From NCBI RefSeq assembly GCF_000378305.1, contig NZ_KB899540.1, forward strand, positions 253,924 to 317,923: a DNA stretch of 64,000 nt, written 5' to 3'. The notes below the pieces were generated by a model. It worked only from the letters and a program-made list of their open reading frames with translations, was not told the DNA's origin and did no database searches. The stretch comes from Thioalkalivibrio sp. ALJ12. Its GTDB lineage: Bacteria; Pseudomonadota; Gammaproteobacteria; Ectothiorhodospirales; Ectothiorhodospiraceae. Position 1 is the first letter of the stretch, and every line of letters starts with the position of its first letter. The position numbers and the translations under genes are program-made. Shown here piece by piece: positions 1 through 8,794 of this stretch.

Positions 1-232
1 TCCAGCGTCTGGAACGTCGCCGCTAACCCCCACCCTGCCATGGGACACTGTGCCGGCCCGGAAAGCCTTCGCGGGCAGGCCGCGCCACTCGTGCCTATAC
101 TCGGTAGAAACACCCAGGACCGCAGGTCGCCCTGACGGCGCTGCACCCGATGGTTCCGGACCGGCAAGCTCACAAGCGGCGCGCTGTTGGTCGAGCCCGG
201 TCATATCCAACAGCTTCGCGCGGAGGGATGCC

Positions 233-691
233 ATGCTGCGCAAGACGACCTACACGATCCTTGCGGCCGGGGCGCTTGCCCTTTCCGGCTGTGCACACTA
301 CGGGGGACAGGAGCAGGCCGGCATGGTGATCGGCGGCGCCCTGGGAGGCCTGCTCGGCGCCGAGGTCGGCGCGGGGCGTGGGCGCACCGCCGCGATCATC
401 GCCGGCACCCTGGCCGGCGCGGCGATCGGCGGCGCAGTCGGCCGCTCGATGGACGACGTCGACCGCATGAAGACCGCCCAGACCCTGGAAACCGTACGCA
501 CGGGGGTGCCAGCGCAATGGGTCAATCCGGATACCGGACACCAGTATGCGGTGACCCCCACCCGGACCTTTGATACCGCGACCGGACCCTGCCGCGAGTA
601 CACCATCGATGCGACCATCGGTGGTCAGCGCGAACAGGTCTATGGCACGGCATGCCGCCAGCCGGACGGGAGCTGGCAGGTCCAGAGCTGA
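233..691 (+). CDS. Glycine-zipper 2TM outer-membrane lipoprotein
   Basis: A 152-aa small lipoprotein. An N-terminal signal ends in the lipobox LSGC with the acylated Cys at residue 20. It is followed by a glycine-zipper segment (about residues 28-70, repeated GG/G-x3-G spacing) typical of the 17-kDa surface antigen/RickA family. Such proteins are usually lipid-anchored and thought to sit in or against the outer membrane. The ATG at 233 is chosen over upstream in-frame starts because a GGAGGG Shine-Dalgarno lies at 222-227 and the lipoprotein signal begins exactly there. The C-terminal half (residues ~80-152) has two Cys and no motif I recognise. It is convergent with the BCCT gene. Confidence 0.85.
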   Translation: MLRKTTYTILAAGALALSGCAHYGGQEQAGMVIGGALGGLLGAEVGAGRGRTAAIIAGTLAGAAIGGAVGRSMDDVDRMKTAQTLETVRTGVPAQWVNPDTGHQYAVTPTRTFDTATGPCREYTIDATIGGQREQVYGTACRQPDGSWQVQS

Positions 692-730
692 CCGCAGCAC
701 ACCCAGCCCGGTCGCTGCCCGAGCGATGGG

Positions 731-2275
731 TCAGCGCCAGGGCGGATCCACGCCCTCGACCCGGTACTCGCGGCCCAGCGCGCGCATCAGGCTGATGCAG
801 CAGAACACCAGGATGATGGCGACCGGCAGCCCGGCGGTCAGGGAACCGGTCTGCAGGCTGTCCAGCGCGCGCTCGCCGCCAACGATCAGCAAGGTGGCGG
901 CCACTGCCCCCTCGGTAATGCCCCAGATCACCCGCTGGCGCTTCGGCGAGTGCTTCGAGCCGCGCGAGATCAGCGCATCGACCACATAGGTGCCCGAGGC
1001 CGACGAGGTGATGAAGTAGGTCGCAATCAGCAGGGTCGCCACGCCGGAGGCGATCGTGGTCCAGGGCAGCTGCGCCAGGGTCGCGTACAGGGCCACGGTG
1101 GTGTCCTCGGCGACCGCCGCGGCGATACCCGCGCCATCGTCGAACAGCTCCATGTGCAGCGCGGTGCCGCCGAAGATCGCCATCCAGGCGAACACGAACA
1201 GGCTGGGCAGGGCGAGCACGCCGACGATGAACTCGCGGATGGTGCGCCCGCGCGAGATGCGCGCGATGAAGATGCCGACGAACGGCGACCAGGCGATCCA
1301 CCACGCCCAGTAGAACATGGTCCAGTCCTTCTGCCACTGCGAGCCGCCGATGGCATCGGTGTGCAGGCTGAGCTGGACGATCTGCTGCAGATAGCCGCCG
1401 GTGGAGTCGAGGAAGAAGCGCAGGATGAACAATGTGGGCCCGGCGATCAGCACGAACAGCATGAAGCTGATCGCCAGTACCAGGTTGAACACGCTGACCC
1501 ACTTCAGCCCGCGGTCCAGCCCGGAGATCACCGACAGCACCGCCACCGCGGTGATCGCGGTGATAATGCCCACCTGCCACCAGTGCGAGACCGGCATGTC
1601 GACCAGCACGTTGAGCCCGGTATTGAGCTGCATCGCCCCGAAACCCAGCGAGGTGGCCAACCCGAACAGGGTGCCGAATACCGCGAGGATGTCGATCACA
1701 TGCCCGATCGGGCCGTAGATGCGGTCCCCCAGCAGCGGGTAGAAGATCGAACGGATGGTCAGCGGCAGGCGGTGACGGAAGCTGAAATAGGCGACCGACA
1801 GCCCCAGCACCACGTACACCGCCCAGGCGTGCAGTCCCCAGTGAAAGAAGGTGTAGACCATCGCCTGGCGCGCGGCCGCGTCGGTCTCGCCATCGCCGGT
1901 CGGCGGATGCTGGTAGTGCAGGATCGGCTCGGCCACGCTCCAGAACACCAGCCCGATCCCCATGCCGGCAGAGAACAGCATCGCGAACCACGCGGCAAAG
2001 CCGAACTCCGGCCGGTCATCCGGCTGCCCCAGGCGGATGGCCCCGTAGCGGCTGAAGCCCAGCCAGATCAGAAAGCCGAGGAAGAAGGTCACCACCAACA
2101 GGTAGCCCCAACCGAGATACTCGGTGATGAAGCCGTGGATCCTGGCGAACACCTCGCTGGCGGTGTCGGGGAAGATCACCCCGAAGGCGACGAACACCAC
2201 CACCATAATCGCGGAGGCAGTGAACACCGTCGGGTTCACCGTGGCGAAGAAGGCCTCCGGTCGGTAGTGGCTCAT
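731..2275 (-). CDS. BCCT-family betaine/choline/carnitine transporter
   Basis: A 514-aa inner-membrane secondary transporter for compatible solutes (glycine betaine, choline or related trimethylammonium compounds). It has about 12 hydrophobic segments. The family GMGIG motif is at residues 104-108, followed by FWSVAEP. The Trp-rich signature WTMFYWAWWIAWSPFVG is at 318-334, leading into ARISRGRTIREF. Length fits the sodium-coupled members of the family, and there is no long C-terminal osmosensory extension such as BetP carries. Substrate cannot be assigned from sequence alone. An osmolyte importer fits a salt-tolerant host. The PEBP-type gene lies 24 bp upstream on the same strand, so the two may be cotranscribed. 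Confidence 0.93.
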   Translation of the reverse strand: MSHYRPEAFFATVNPTVFTASAIMVVVFVAFGVIFPDTASEVFARIHGFITEYLGWGYLLVVTFFLGFLIWLGFSRYGAIRLGQPDDRPEFGFAAWFAMLFSAGMGIGLVFWSVAEPILHYQHPPTGDGETDAAARQAMVYTFFHWGLHAWAVYVVLGLSVAYFSFRHRLPLTIRSIFYPLLGDRIYGPIGHVIDILAVFGTLFGLATSLGFGAMQLNTGLNVLVDMPVSHWWQVGIITAITAVAVLSVISGLDRGLKWVSVFNLVLAISFMLFVLIAGPTLFILRFFLDSTGGYLQQIVQLSLHTDAIGGSQWQKDWTMFYWAWWIAWSPFVGIFIARISRGRTIREFIVGVLALPSLFVFAWMAIFGGTALHMELFDDGAGIAAAVAEDTTVALYATLAQLPWTTIASGVATLLIATYFITSSASGTYVVDALISRGSKHSPKRQRVIWGITEGAVAATLLIVGGERALDSLQTGSLTAGLPVAIILVFCCISLMRALGREYRVEGVDPPWR

Positions 2276-2299
2276 GCCGCGACCTCCCCGCGGGCGGAA

Positions 2300-2770
2300 T
2301 CAGGCCGGCGCATCGGGATCCGCGCCCGCGTCCGCCGAGCACAGCGCCCCGGTGAGGTCCGCCTCGTCGAGCACGTGCCCCTCGGCCACGGCATCGAACT
2401 GGCTGCGGGTCGCCCCCGCCTCCAGCTCCAGCTCGGCATCCAGCGCCAGCAGGCGGAAGCGGTAGTGATGACAGCCCTCCGGCGGCACCGGGCCGAGATA
2501 GCCGACCTTGCCGAAGGCATCCATCCCCACGCGCCCCTCGCGGGGCAGGTGCAGGGCATCCACGCAATGCGTATCCGGTGGCAGGTTCCAGACCAGCCAG
2601 TGGGTGACCTCCCCCAGCGGCGAGTCCAGGTCTTCCAGGATCAACGCGAGACTGCGTGCACCCGCCGGCACATCACGAATGTCCAGCTGCGGCAACTCGT
2701 TGGCATCCCGCGCCGAGACCTCGATCGGCATCCGTTCTCCGTCTGCAAACGCCGGACTGCTCAGCCGCAT
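2300..2770 (-). CDS. YbhB/YbcL-like PEBP family protein
   Basis: A 156-aa phosphatidylethanolamine-binding/Raf-kinase-inhibitor-like protein of the bacterial YbhB/YbcL type. The ligand-pocket motifs are present: EDLDSPLG (46-53), HWLVWNLP (57-64) and GYLGPVPPEG with HHYRF (90-105). There is no signal peptide, so it is probably cytoplasmic. The physiological ligand of bacterial members is largely unknown. It is divergent from the beta-CASP RNase gene. The shared 157-bp intergenic region contains a perfect FNR/ANR-type palindrome, so its expression may also respond to oxygen, although the spacing favours the other gene. Confidence 0.88.
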   Translation of the reverse strand: MRLSSPAFADGERMPIEVSARDANELPQLDIRDVPAGARSLALILEDLDSPLGEVTHWLVWNLPPDTHCVDALHLPREGRVGMDAFGKVGYLGPVPPEGCHHYRFRLLALDAELELEAGATRSQFDAVAEGHVLDEADLTGALCSADAGADPDAPA

Positions 2771-2860
2771 CGCCTTGCAACCTACCCCGTGGTCCTGTTG
2801 ACAGCCTCGCCCGCCGGCCGGGGTGGGTCAACCCATGCGGTCAACTGCCACGCCCGGGCG

Positions 2861-2874
2861 TTGATCCGGATCAA
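2861..2874. promoter_or_regulatory. Perfect FNR/ANR-type binding site
   Basis: TTGATCCGGATCAA is an exact match to the FNR/ANR consensus TTGAT-N4-ATCAA and a perfect palindrome. Its centre (2867.5) lies about 41 bp upstream of the start expected from a weak -10-like CATTAC at 2895-2900. That is the class II activator geometry for the downstream beta-CASP RNase gene (ATG 2928). The divergent PEBP gene starts 97 bp away on the other side. Binding by an oxygen-responsive regulator is inferred from the motif. Confidence 0.75.
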
Positions 2875-2927
2875 GTGCGAACGCTTTGCTTGCCCATTAC
2901 ACCCACGTCCCGCGTACACTTCCCCTC

Positions 2928-4328
2928 ATGGCACAACTGACCTTTCAGGGGGCAACCGGCGAGGTCACCGGTTCGCGTTATCTCCTCGAGACCGACGACG
3001 CCCGCATCCTGCTGGAATGCGGCATGCACCAGGGCAACAGCGAAGCGGACGAGGCCAACCGCGCCTCGCTCGTCGAACTGGCGGAAACACTCGACGCAGT
3101 GGTGCTGTCGCACGGCCACCTCGACCACTCGGGGCTCCTGCCCAAGCTGGTGCGCGATGGCTACCGCGGCCCGATCTACTGCACGCCAGGCACCGAGGAG
3201 CTGCTCGAGATCATGCTCGAGGACGCCGCGTTCGTGATGAGCAAGGACATCGAGTGGGAGAACAAGTGGCGCCGGCGCGCGGACAAGCCGCTGCTGGAGC
3301 CGGTCTATGACATCGACGACGTCGCCACCACCCTCGGGCTGTGCGAGGCCGTGCCCTACGGCCAGGCGCGCAAGATCGCGGGCGGAATTGGCCTGACCTT
3401 CCGCGATGCCGGGCATATCCTCGGTTCCGCGATCGTGGACCTGATCGTGCCCTCCGGCGGGCGCGATCGGCACCTGGTGTTCTCGGGCGATCTCGGCAAC
3501 GCCGACGCCGTGCTGATGCACGACCCGGCACGCCCGGAACACGCGGATCACGTGCTGCTGGAGAGCACCTACGGCGACCGCGACCACCGCCCGATGGAGG
3601 AGACGGTCGAGGAGTTCGCGCAGGTCCTGGCCGAGGCCGACAAGAGCGGCGGCAACGTGCTGATCCCAGCCTTCGCCGTGGGCCGCACCCAGGAGATCCT
3701 CTACCACCTGAGCATGTTGCACCACGCCGGGCGCCTGCCGCAGCAGAAGGTCTTCCTCGACAGTCCGATGGCGATCAAGGTCACCGAGCTGTACGCCCGC
3801 CTGCGCCGCACGCTGGACCCGGAGGACATGGACCGGCTGCACCAGGCCGCGAATGGGGATCCGGCGGCCTACCTGCCGGGGCTGCAGGTCTGCCGCACGG
3901 TCGAGGAATCCATGGCGATCAACCGGATCACCGGCGGCGCGATCATCATCGCCGGCTCCGGAATGTGCAATGGCGGGCGCATCCGGCACCACATGAAGTA
4001 CAACCTGTGGCGGCGCGAGGCGCATCTGGTGATCGTCGGCTTCCAGGCGACAGGCACGCTGGGCCGGCGCCTGGTCGACGGCGCCGAGCGAGTCAAGCTC
4101 CTGGGCGACGAGGTCGCGGTGAACGCGAAGGTCCACACCCTGGGCGGCTTTTCCGCCCATGCCGGGCGCAGCCAGCTGATCGACTGGGCGCGCGCCTTTC
4201 AGGACCAGCCGGTATTCCACCTCGTGCACGGCGAGCCGGAGGCGCGCGAGGCCCTGGCCACCGGCCTGCGTGACGAGCTGGGGGCCGAGGCGCATGCACC
4301 CGCCTTCGGCGAGACCATTACGCTGTAA
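2928..4328 (+). CDS. Beta-CASP metallo-beta-lactamase RNA-processing nuclease
   Basis: A 466-aa protein of the RNA-metabolising MBL/beta-CASP family (CPSF73/TTHA0252-like, COG1236). It carries the metal ligands HGHLDH (62-67), DAGHILGS (H163) and SGDLG (D188). The beta-CASP motifs are ESTYGDRDH (E212, motif A), GSGMCNGGRIRHH (motif B) and GGFSAHAGR (motif C). Family members are zinc-dependent endo/exoribonucleases. The ATG at 2928 is used because homology starts there and the residues encoded upstream are not family-like. It is the first gene of a tight run: 21 bp to the Na/Pi transporter, which overlaps the RNA ligase. Oxygen-responsive control is suggested by the FNR box. Which RNAs it cuts is unknown. 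Confidence 0.92.
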   Translation: MAQLTFQGATGEVTGSRYLLETDDARILLECGMHQGNSEADEANRASLVELAETLDAVVLSHGHLDHSGLLPKLVRDGYRGPIYCTPGTEELLEIMLEDAAFVMSKDIEWENKWRRRADKPLLEPVYDIDDVATTLGLCEAVPYGQARKIAGGIGLTFRDAGHILGSAIVDLIVPSGGRDRHLVFSGDLGNADAVLMHDPARPEHADHVLLESTYGDRDHRPMEETVEEFAQVLAEADKSGGNVLIPAFAVGRTQEILYHLSMLHHAGRLPQQKVFLDSPMAIKVTELYARLRRTLDPEDMDRLHQAANGDPAAYLPGLQVCRTVEESMAINRITGGAIIIAGSGMCNGGRIRHHMKYNLWRREAHLVIVGFQATGTLGRRLVDGAERVKLLGDEVAVNAKVHTLGGFSAHAGRSQLIDWARAFQDQPVFHLVHGEPEAREALATGLRDELGAEAHAPAFGETITL

Positions 4329-4349
4329 CTGCGCGAAAAATAAGGACCG

Positions 4350-6029
4350 ATGCCGGAGGCCGAAGCCGTCAGCACCTACGCCCTGATCGCCGGCTTCCTC
4401 GGCGGTCTCGGGCTGTTCCTGCTCGGGATGACCCTGCTGACCGACGGCCTGAAGACCGCCGGCGGCAGGGCGTTGCAGCACATCCTCGGGCAATGGACCC
4501 GCACCCGGCCGCGTGCCCTCGCCTCGGGCATGGGCGTGACCGCGCTGGTGCAGTCCTCCAGCGCGGTCACGGTCGCCACCATCGGCTTCGCCAATGCCGG
4601 TCTGCTGACGCTGGGCCAGTCGGTCTGGGTAATCTTCGGCTCCAACGTCGGCACGACCATGACCGGCTGGCTGGTCGCACTGATCGGCTTCAACATCCGC
4701 ATCGAGGCCTTCGCCCTGCCGGCGATCGGCATCGGCGCCCTGCTCTACCTGTTCATGAAGGCCGCACGGCCGCGCTATCTGGGCCTGGCGCTGGCCGGCT
4801 TCGGTCTGCTGTTCTTCGGGATCGACGTGCTGCGCGAGGCCTTCGAGGGACTGAGCGCCACCTTCGACCTGGGCGCGCTGGCGCGTCCCGGTTTCGCCGG
4901 GCTCCTGATCATGGTCGGCATCGGGGCACTCCTGACCGTGCTGATGCAGAGCTCCTCGGCCTCCATGGCCATGGCCCTGACCGCCGCGATGAGTGGCGCG
5001 GTACCGCTGGAAGCGGCCGCCGCGGCCGTGATCGGCGCCAACCTCGGCACCACGGTGAAAGCGCTGCTGGTCGTAATCGGCGCAACCCCGAACGCCAAGC
5101 GCGTCGCTGCGGCCCATGTGATCTTCAACGGCCTGACCGCGATCGTTGCGCTACTGATCCTGCCCTGGTTCCTGGCCGCGATCGCCTGGATCTGGGGCAG
5201 CACCGGCGAGGCCCCGGCGCCGGCGGTGCTGCTGGCGCTGTTTCATACCGCGTTCAACCTGCTCGGGGTGGCGCTGATGGTGCCAGTCGCCCCGCCGATG
5301 ATCCGCTGGCTGCAGGGCCGCTTCCGCACTATCGAGGAGGACATCGCCCGGCCACAATACCTGGACCGCAGCAGCTCCGGGGTCCCGGATCTCGCCCTGC
5401 AGTCGCTGATCCAGGAGACCGAGCGCCTGGCCGACATCGGCCACTCGATGGCCCGCGAAGCCCTGCAGACCGCGCCGCCGGCGGCCGGCACCCTGGACCG
5501 CAGGCGCCTGGCCGCGGAGCAGCTGACCCAGGCCATCGCCGACTTCGCGGCCCATACCGCGAACCACCCAATGCCAGAACAGGTCGGGCACGGAATCGCC
5601 GAAACCGTGCGCATTGCCCGCTACCATCGCGAGGTCGCCATACTGGCCGACGACATCGCCGACCTGCGCCGCCAGTCCAGCGGCGAGGAGCGCCCGATCG
5701 TGACCGAACAGCGCCGCGCCTGGCAGGAACAGGCGATCCGCGCCCTGGACCTGTGCAACCTGGAGGCGGACGATGGCGACAATGGGCATGAACTGGCCGC
5801 CGCAGAGGCTGTAGACACGGTGGAATCCGCCTATGCCGAATTGAAGGCCGCCCTGCTGCGCGAAGGCACCTTCGGCTCGCTGAGCATGGCCGAGATGGAA
5901 CGACAGCTGCGGATCATCAGCATGGCGCGGCGCCTGGTAACCCAGGCCGGCAAGGCCCGCCGCCACACCGAGGCCCTGAAGGATCAGATCCGGGGCCTGA
6001 GGAAGACCCCGACAGAAGAGAACGCATGA
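4350..6029 (+). CDS. Na/Pi cotransporter (NptA/PF02690) with C-terminal PhoU-like region
   Basis: A 559-aa inner-membrane protein. The family's inverted duplication is visible: QSSSA at 68-72 with GSNVGTT near 97-103, then QSSSAS at 200-205 with GANLGTT at 229-235. These form the sodium/phosphate sites. Residues after ~340 are soluble, helical and charged, resembling the PhoU-like tail common in bacterial NptA proteins. It probably moves inorganic phosphate with sodium. Some bacterial relatives are implicated in phosphate efflux, and direction cannot be read here. Its stop overlaps the RNA ligase start (ATGA), implying translational coupling between a phosphate transporter and an RNA repair enzyme. 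Confidence 0.9.
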   Translation: MPEAEAVSTYALIAGFLGGLGLFLLGMTLLTDGLKTAGGRALQHILGQWTRTRPRALASGMGVTALVQSSSAVTVATIGFANAGLLTLGQSVWVIFGSNVGTTMTGWLVALIGFNIRIEAFALPAIGIGALLYLFMKAARPRYLGLALAGFGLLFFGIDVLREAFEGLSATFDLGALARPGFAGLLIMVGIGALLTVLMQSSSASMAMALTAAMSGAVPLEAAAAAVIGANLGTTVKALLVVIGATPNAKRVAAAHVIFNGLTAIVALLILPWFLAAIAWIWGSTGEAPAPAVLLALFHTAFNLLGVALMVPVAPPMIRWLQGRFRTIEEDIARPQYLDRSSSGVPDLALQSLIQETERLADIGHSMAREALQTAPPAAGTLDRRRLAAEQLTQAIADFAAHTANHPMPEQVGHGIAETVRIARYHREVAILADDIADLRRQSSGEERPIVTEQRRAWQEQAIRALDLCNLEADDGDNGHELAAAEAVDTVESAYAELKAALLREGTFGSLSMAEMERQLRIISMARRLVTQAGKARRHTEALKDQIRGLRKTPTEENA

Positions 6030-7126
6030 TCGACCACGAAACACTGCAGGATGCCGTCGCAAATCGCCGCGCCGAGGCCCTGACGTTTGACGGGCTGGAG
6101 TACGCACGGCTGCTGGAACCGGTTAATCACTACCCGCGCGGATCAGTAGTATTGCCGGACGGTTCAATAATCCCCGGCTACCCGGCAATCGGACGCATCC
6201 AGTCGCTGGAAGCCGGGCTGCCCCGTCAGTTCGACCAGCCCTTCTGGGCGGAGGAGAAGATCGACGGCTTCAACGTGCGCATCCTGCGCTGGCACGGGCG
6301 CATCTATGCCTTCAGCCGCGGCGGCTACGTCTGCGCGTTCAGCACAGACCGGGTGACGGATTTCATGGACCCGGTGATCTTCGACGCCGAGCCCGACCTG
6401 ATCCTGTGCGCAGAGATCGCCGGTCCGGATACGCCGTACCTGGAAGGTTCCACCCCCCGGGTCGCACACGATGTGGGCTTGTTCGTCTTCGACTTGATGC
6501 GCCTCGGCCAGCCCGGCTTCGTGCCCCAGCCAGAGAAATTCTCTTTGATCGAGCACCACGCACTGCCCCCGGCGCCCCTGCACGGACAGTTCACCCCACA
6601 CGACACCCAGGCGCTCGGGCAATTGATACGGCGGCTGGACGAGGAAGGGGCCGAGGGGCTGGTCCTGAAGACCGTGGACGGGCAGCACCGCGCCAAATAT
6701 GTCACCGGGAGCTCGTGCATCTCCGATATTCGCGTATGTTCGGAACAACTGCTCGACCTGCCGCCAGAGTATTTCACCAACCGCCTGACGCGCCTCGCCA
6801 TTTTTCTGTCCGAGCACCCGTCCCGGCACCACACCGATCTGGAACAGATTCTCGGCGATGCGCTCCTTTCAGGGCTTTACGGGGCGGTCGGGCAGCACCG
6901 CCGGCAGGGCCATGTCGGCCATCGCTATCGCTGCCGCTTCCGCGAGCGTGCCAACGCGCTGCATTTCATGAACCACATGCGTGCCACCGGCGGACGCCAC
7001 GTGGCCTTCGCCGACGACGCACCGCGCCAGGAAGATGGCTACTGGCTGCTGGAATTCGACCGCCAGTTCGACCGCATCACCGGCACACTGGCCTCCGCCC
7101 TGGCCGGCGAACGCCAGTACGATTGA
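6026..7126 (+). CDS. ATP-dependent RNA ligase, Pab1020/Rnl3-like
   Basis: A 366-aa covalent nucleotidyltransferase. The motif order is: motif I KIDG (78-81, K78 the presumed AMP-accepting lysine), RGGY (98-101), motif III around CAEIAG (E130), IIIa VGLFVFDL (150-157), IV EGLVLK (210-215) and V AKY (223-225, K224). Size and motif spelling match the archaeal Pab1020/MthRnl family (TIGR01209-like), whose members adenylylate 5'-phosphate RNA ends and can circularise RNA. It begins inside the transporter stop codon. The family's habitual neighbour, the PIN-domain partner, is encoded convergently 10 bp downstream. Bacterial occurrence suggests old transfer from archaea, although GC content matches the surroundings. 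Its RNA substrate is unknown. Confidence 0.88.
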   Translation: MIDHETLQDAVANRRAEALTFDGLEYARLLEPVNHYPRGSVVLPDGSIIPGYPAIGRIQSLEAGLPRQFDQPFWAEEKIDGFNVRILRWHGRIYAFSRGGYVCAFSTDRVTDFMDPVIFDAEPDLILCAEIAGPDTPYLEGSTPRVAHDVGLFVFDLMRLGQPGFVPQPEKFSLIEHHALPPAPLHGQFTPHDTQALGQLIRRLDEEGAEGLVLKTVDGQHRAKYVTGSSCISDIRVCSEQLLDLPPEYFTNRLTRLAIFLSEHPSRHHTDLEQILGDALLSGLYGAVGQHRRQGHVGHRYRCRFRERANALHFMNHMRATGGRHVAFADDAPRQEDGYWLLEFDRQFDRITGTLASALAGERQYD

Positions 7127-7136
7127 GCCGGCGCGC

Positions 7137-7727
7137 TCAAATGCCGGGGCGCTCCGCCTCTGCGAGGTTCTCCATCACCCGGCGCAGATAATCGGCGGTG
7201 ACGAGCTTGATGCCCATGCGGTTGCCCAGTTTGCGCATGCCCTCATCGGCACTGGCCAGCTCCGCATCCAGCTCCATCGCCAGCAGAACAGCATCGACGT
7301 CCTCGCGCGAGTCCACCAGGCCCTTGCGCATGGCCTCGCGAAAGCGCTCGCGCAGCTGGGTGATGAGCTCAGGTTTGAGCGACTCCGCCGCACCCGCCTG
7401 GCGCGTGTGCTCCTCGGCGATGCGCAGCCCGCGGTCGATACGCGTGCGCACCTCGTCGATGAACTCGTAGAGGATGTCGCTGGGTAGTGTCAGGGCGAAG
7501 CGACGCGGCGAGCGCACCCAGACCACGGTCTCAAAATCCGCGGCCAGGGCCTCCAGGTCGCGCATGCCGCGGAATTCCTCGTACACCGACAGCGGCATGT
7601 AGAACTCGGCCGGGCAATCGCGCGCCAGATGCAGAAAGGTGCGCAGGATGTCCTCCGCGTCCGCGCCAAACTGGCCCGCCACATGCGGGTTGGTGAACAC
7701 ACTGGTATCCAGCACGAAGCGGCGCAT
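7137..7727 (-). CDS. RNA ligase partner protein, PIN-like (MJ_0950 family)
   Basis: A 196-aa protein starting MRRFVLDTSVF, the first acidic strand of a PIN fold (D7). Further candidate metal ligands are E50/E51, D145 and D161, with VTADYLRR near the end. It matches what I know of TIGR03875, the 'RNA ligase partner, MJ_0950 family', found almost always beside Pab1020-type ligases. A PIN fold suggests a metal-dependent endoribonuclease, but no activity is established for this family to my knowledge. The ATG at 7727 is preferred over longer frames because a strong AGGAGGT-type site (complement at 7731-7738) sits 7 nt upstream. It converges on the ligase with a 10-bp gap, so it has its own promoter. 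Confidence 0.87.
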   Translation of the reverse strand: MRRFVLDTSVFTNPHVAGQFGADAEDILRTFLHLARDCPAEFYMPLSVYEEFRGMRDLEALAADFETVVWVRSPRRFALTLPSDILYEFIDEVRTRIDRGLRIAEEHTRQAGAAESLKPELITQLRERFREAMRKGLVDSREDVDAVLLAMELDAELASADEGMRKLGNRMGIKLVTADYLRRVMENLAEAERPGI

Positions 7728-7863
7728 CACGACCTCCTGTCGGGTTCTTTCTCCATCATCGGCGGCGACCGCAAACCCGTCAACCAAGGCCATGTTCGGA
7801 TCGGCGCCAGGGGCACCCTGTGGCATAATCCCGCCTGACCTCCCAGCCATACAGGGACGACCC

Positions 7864-8715
7864 TTGGCCACCCGCGCGGAAGTGGAAAAATTCCTCGAGC
7901 GATTGCGCTCGGATCTGGAACGTCAGCAGATCGATATCCCGACCCTTCCGGATATTTCCGTGCAGGCGCTGTTTATCGTGCAGGACGACACCAGCTCCAT
8001 CGCCGATCTGGTCAACCTGATTTCGCGTGACACGGCGCTGGCGACTCGGCTGGTGCGCCATGCCAACAGCCCCGCCTATCGGGGACTGAGCCGCTGCGCG
8101 ACCATCCGCTCCGCGGTGACCCGACTGGGCATGGAGCGGGCGCGCCAGACCATCATCGCCCTGTCGATGAAAGAGGTCTTTCAAAGTGGCAACGACGCGA
8201 TCCGGCAACGCATGGAAGCATTGTGGAACCACAGCCTCGAGGTCGCGATCATCAGCTATCTGCTGGCGCGCCGGCATCCGCATCTGGACCCGGACACCGC
8301 CCTGCTCGCCGGCCTGGTGCACGACATCGGGATGATCCCGATCCTGCGCCGTGCGGAGAAGACGCCGGCGATCTACGAGGATCCACGCGCCCTGCAGGCA
8401 GCGGCAGATGCCGCACACGTCGCGATCGGCCGAGCGATGCTGAAGAACTGGAACTTCGAGCCGGAGATCATCCGCGCGGTCGCGGACCACGAGAACCTCC
8501 AGCGCGAACCAGATGCCGAGTCCCCGATCAGCTACAGCGACGTCGTACAGGCCGCCAACATCGAAAGCCATGTCGGCACCCCCCACCGTCTGGCCCACAT
8601 CGATCGCGAAGGGGTCGCTTCGCTGCGCCGCCTGGCCCCGCGTTCGTCCACCCGGGACCTGGACTGGGAAAGCGACGCGATTGGCCTGGAGCACGTCAAC
8701 CAGATCATCGAATAG
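7864..8715 (+). CDS. HDOD-domain signalling protein
   Basis: A 283-aa protein. Residues ~15-220 form an HDOD domain: the IPTLPDISVQ entry motif, SRDTALATRLVRHANSPAYRG, AVTRLGMERARQTI and AGLVHDIGMIPI. Unlike the two HDOD proteins near 58-60 kb it retains an HD pair (VHDIG). HDOD proteins act as non-catalytic or weakly catalytic signalling adaptors in motility, stress and second-messenger control. No ATG fits. A TTG at 7864 preceded by AGGGA (7852-7856) starts just before the conserved region. A CATAAT-like -10 lies at about 7824. The BLUF photoreceptor gene follows after 79 bp. Confidence 0.8.
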   Translation: MATRAEVEKFLERLRSDLERQQIDIPTLPDISVQALFIVQDDTSSIADLVNLISRDTALATRLVRHANSPAYRGLSRCATIRSAVTRLGMERARQTIIALSMKEVFQSGNDAIRQRMEALWNHSLEVAIISYLLARRHPHLDPDTALLAGLVHDIGMIPILRRAEKTPAIYEDPRALQAAADAAHVAIGRAMLKNWNFEPEIIRAVADHENLQREPDAESPISYSDVVQAANIESHVGTPHRLAHIDREGVASLRRLAPRSSTRDLDWESDAIGLEHVNQIIE

Positions 8716-8794
8716 GGTCGACGCTCATCCCACTGCGGAACGTCCGACCCCGGGCGTGGTCTTCCCTACATATCCATTCAGAGATGTTCCGCTG

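Noticed and set aside
950-3310. 786-codon plus-strand open frame over the BCCT and PEBP genes
   Set aside because: Overlaps well-supported minus-strand genes and the beta-CASP gene. It has low-complexity charged composition and no domain.
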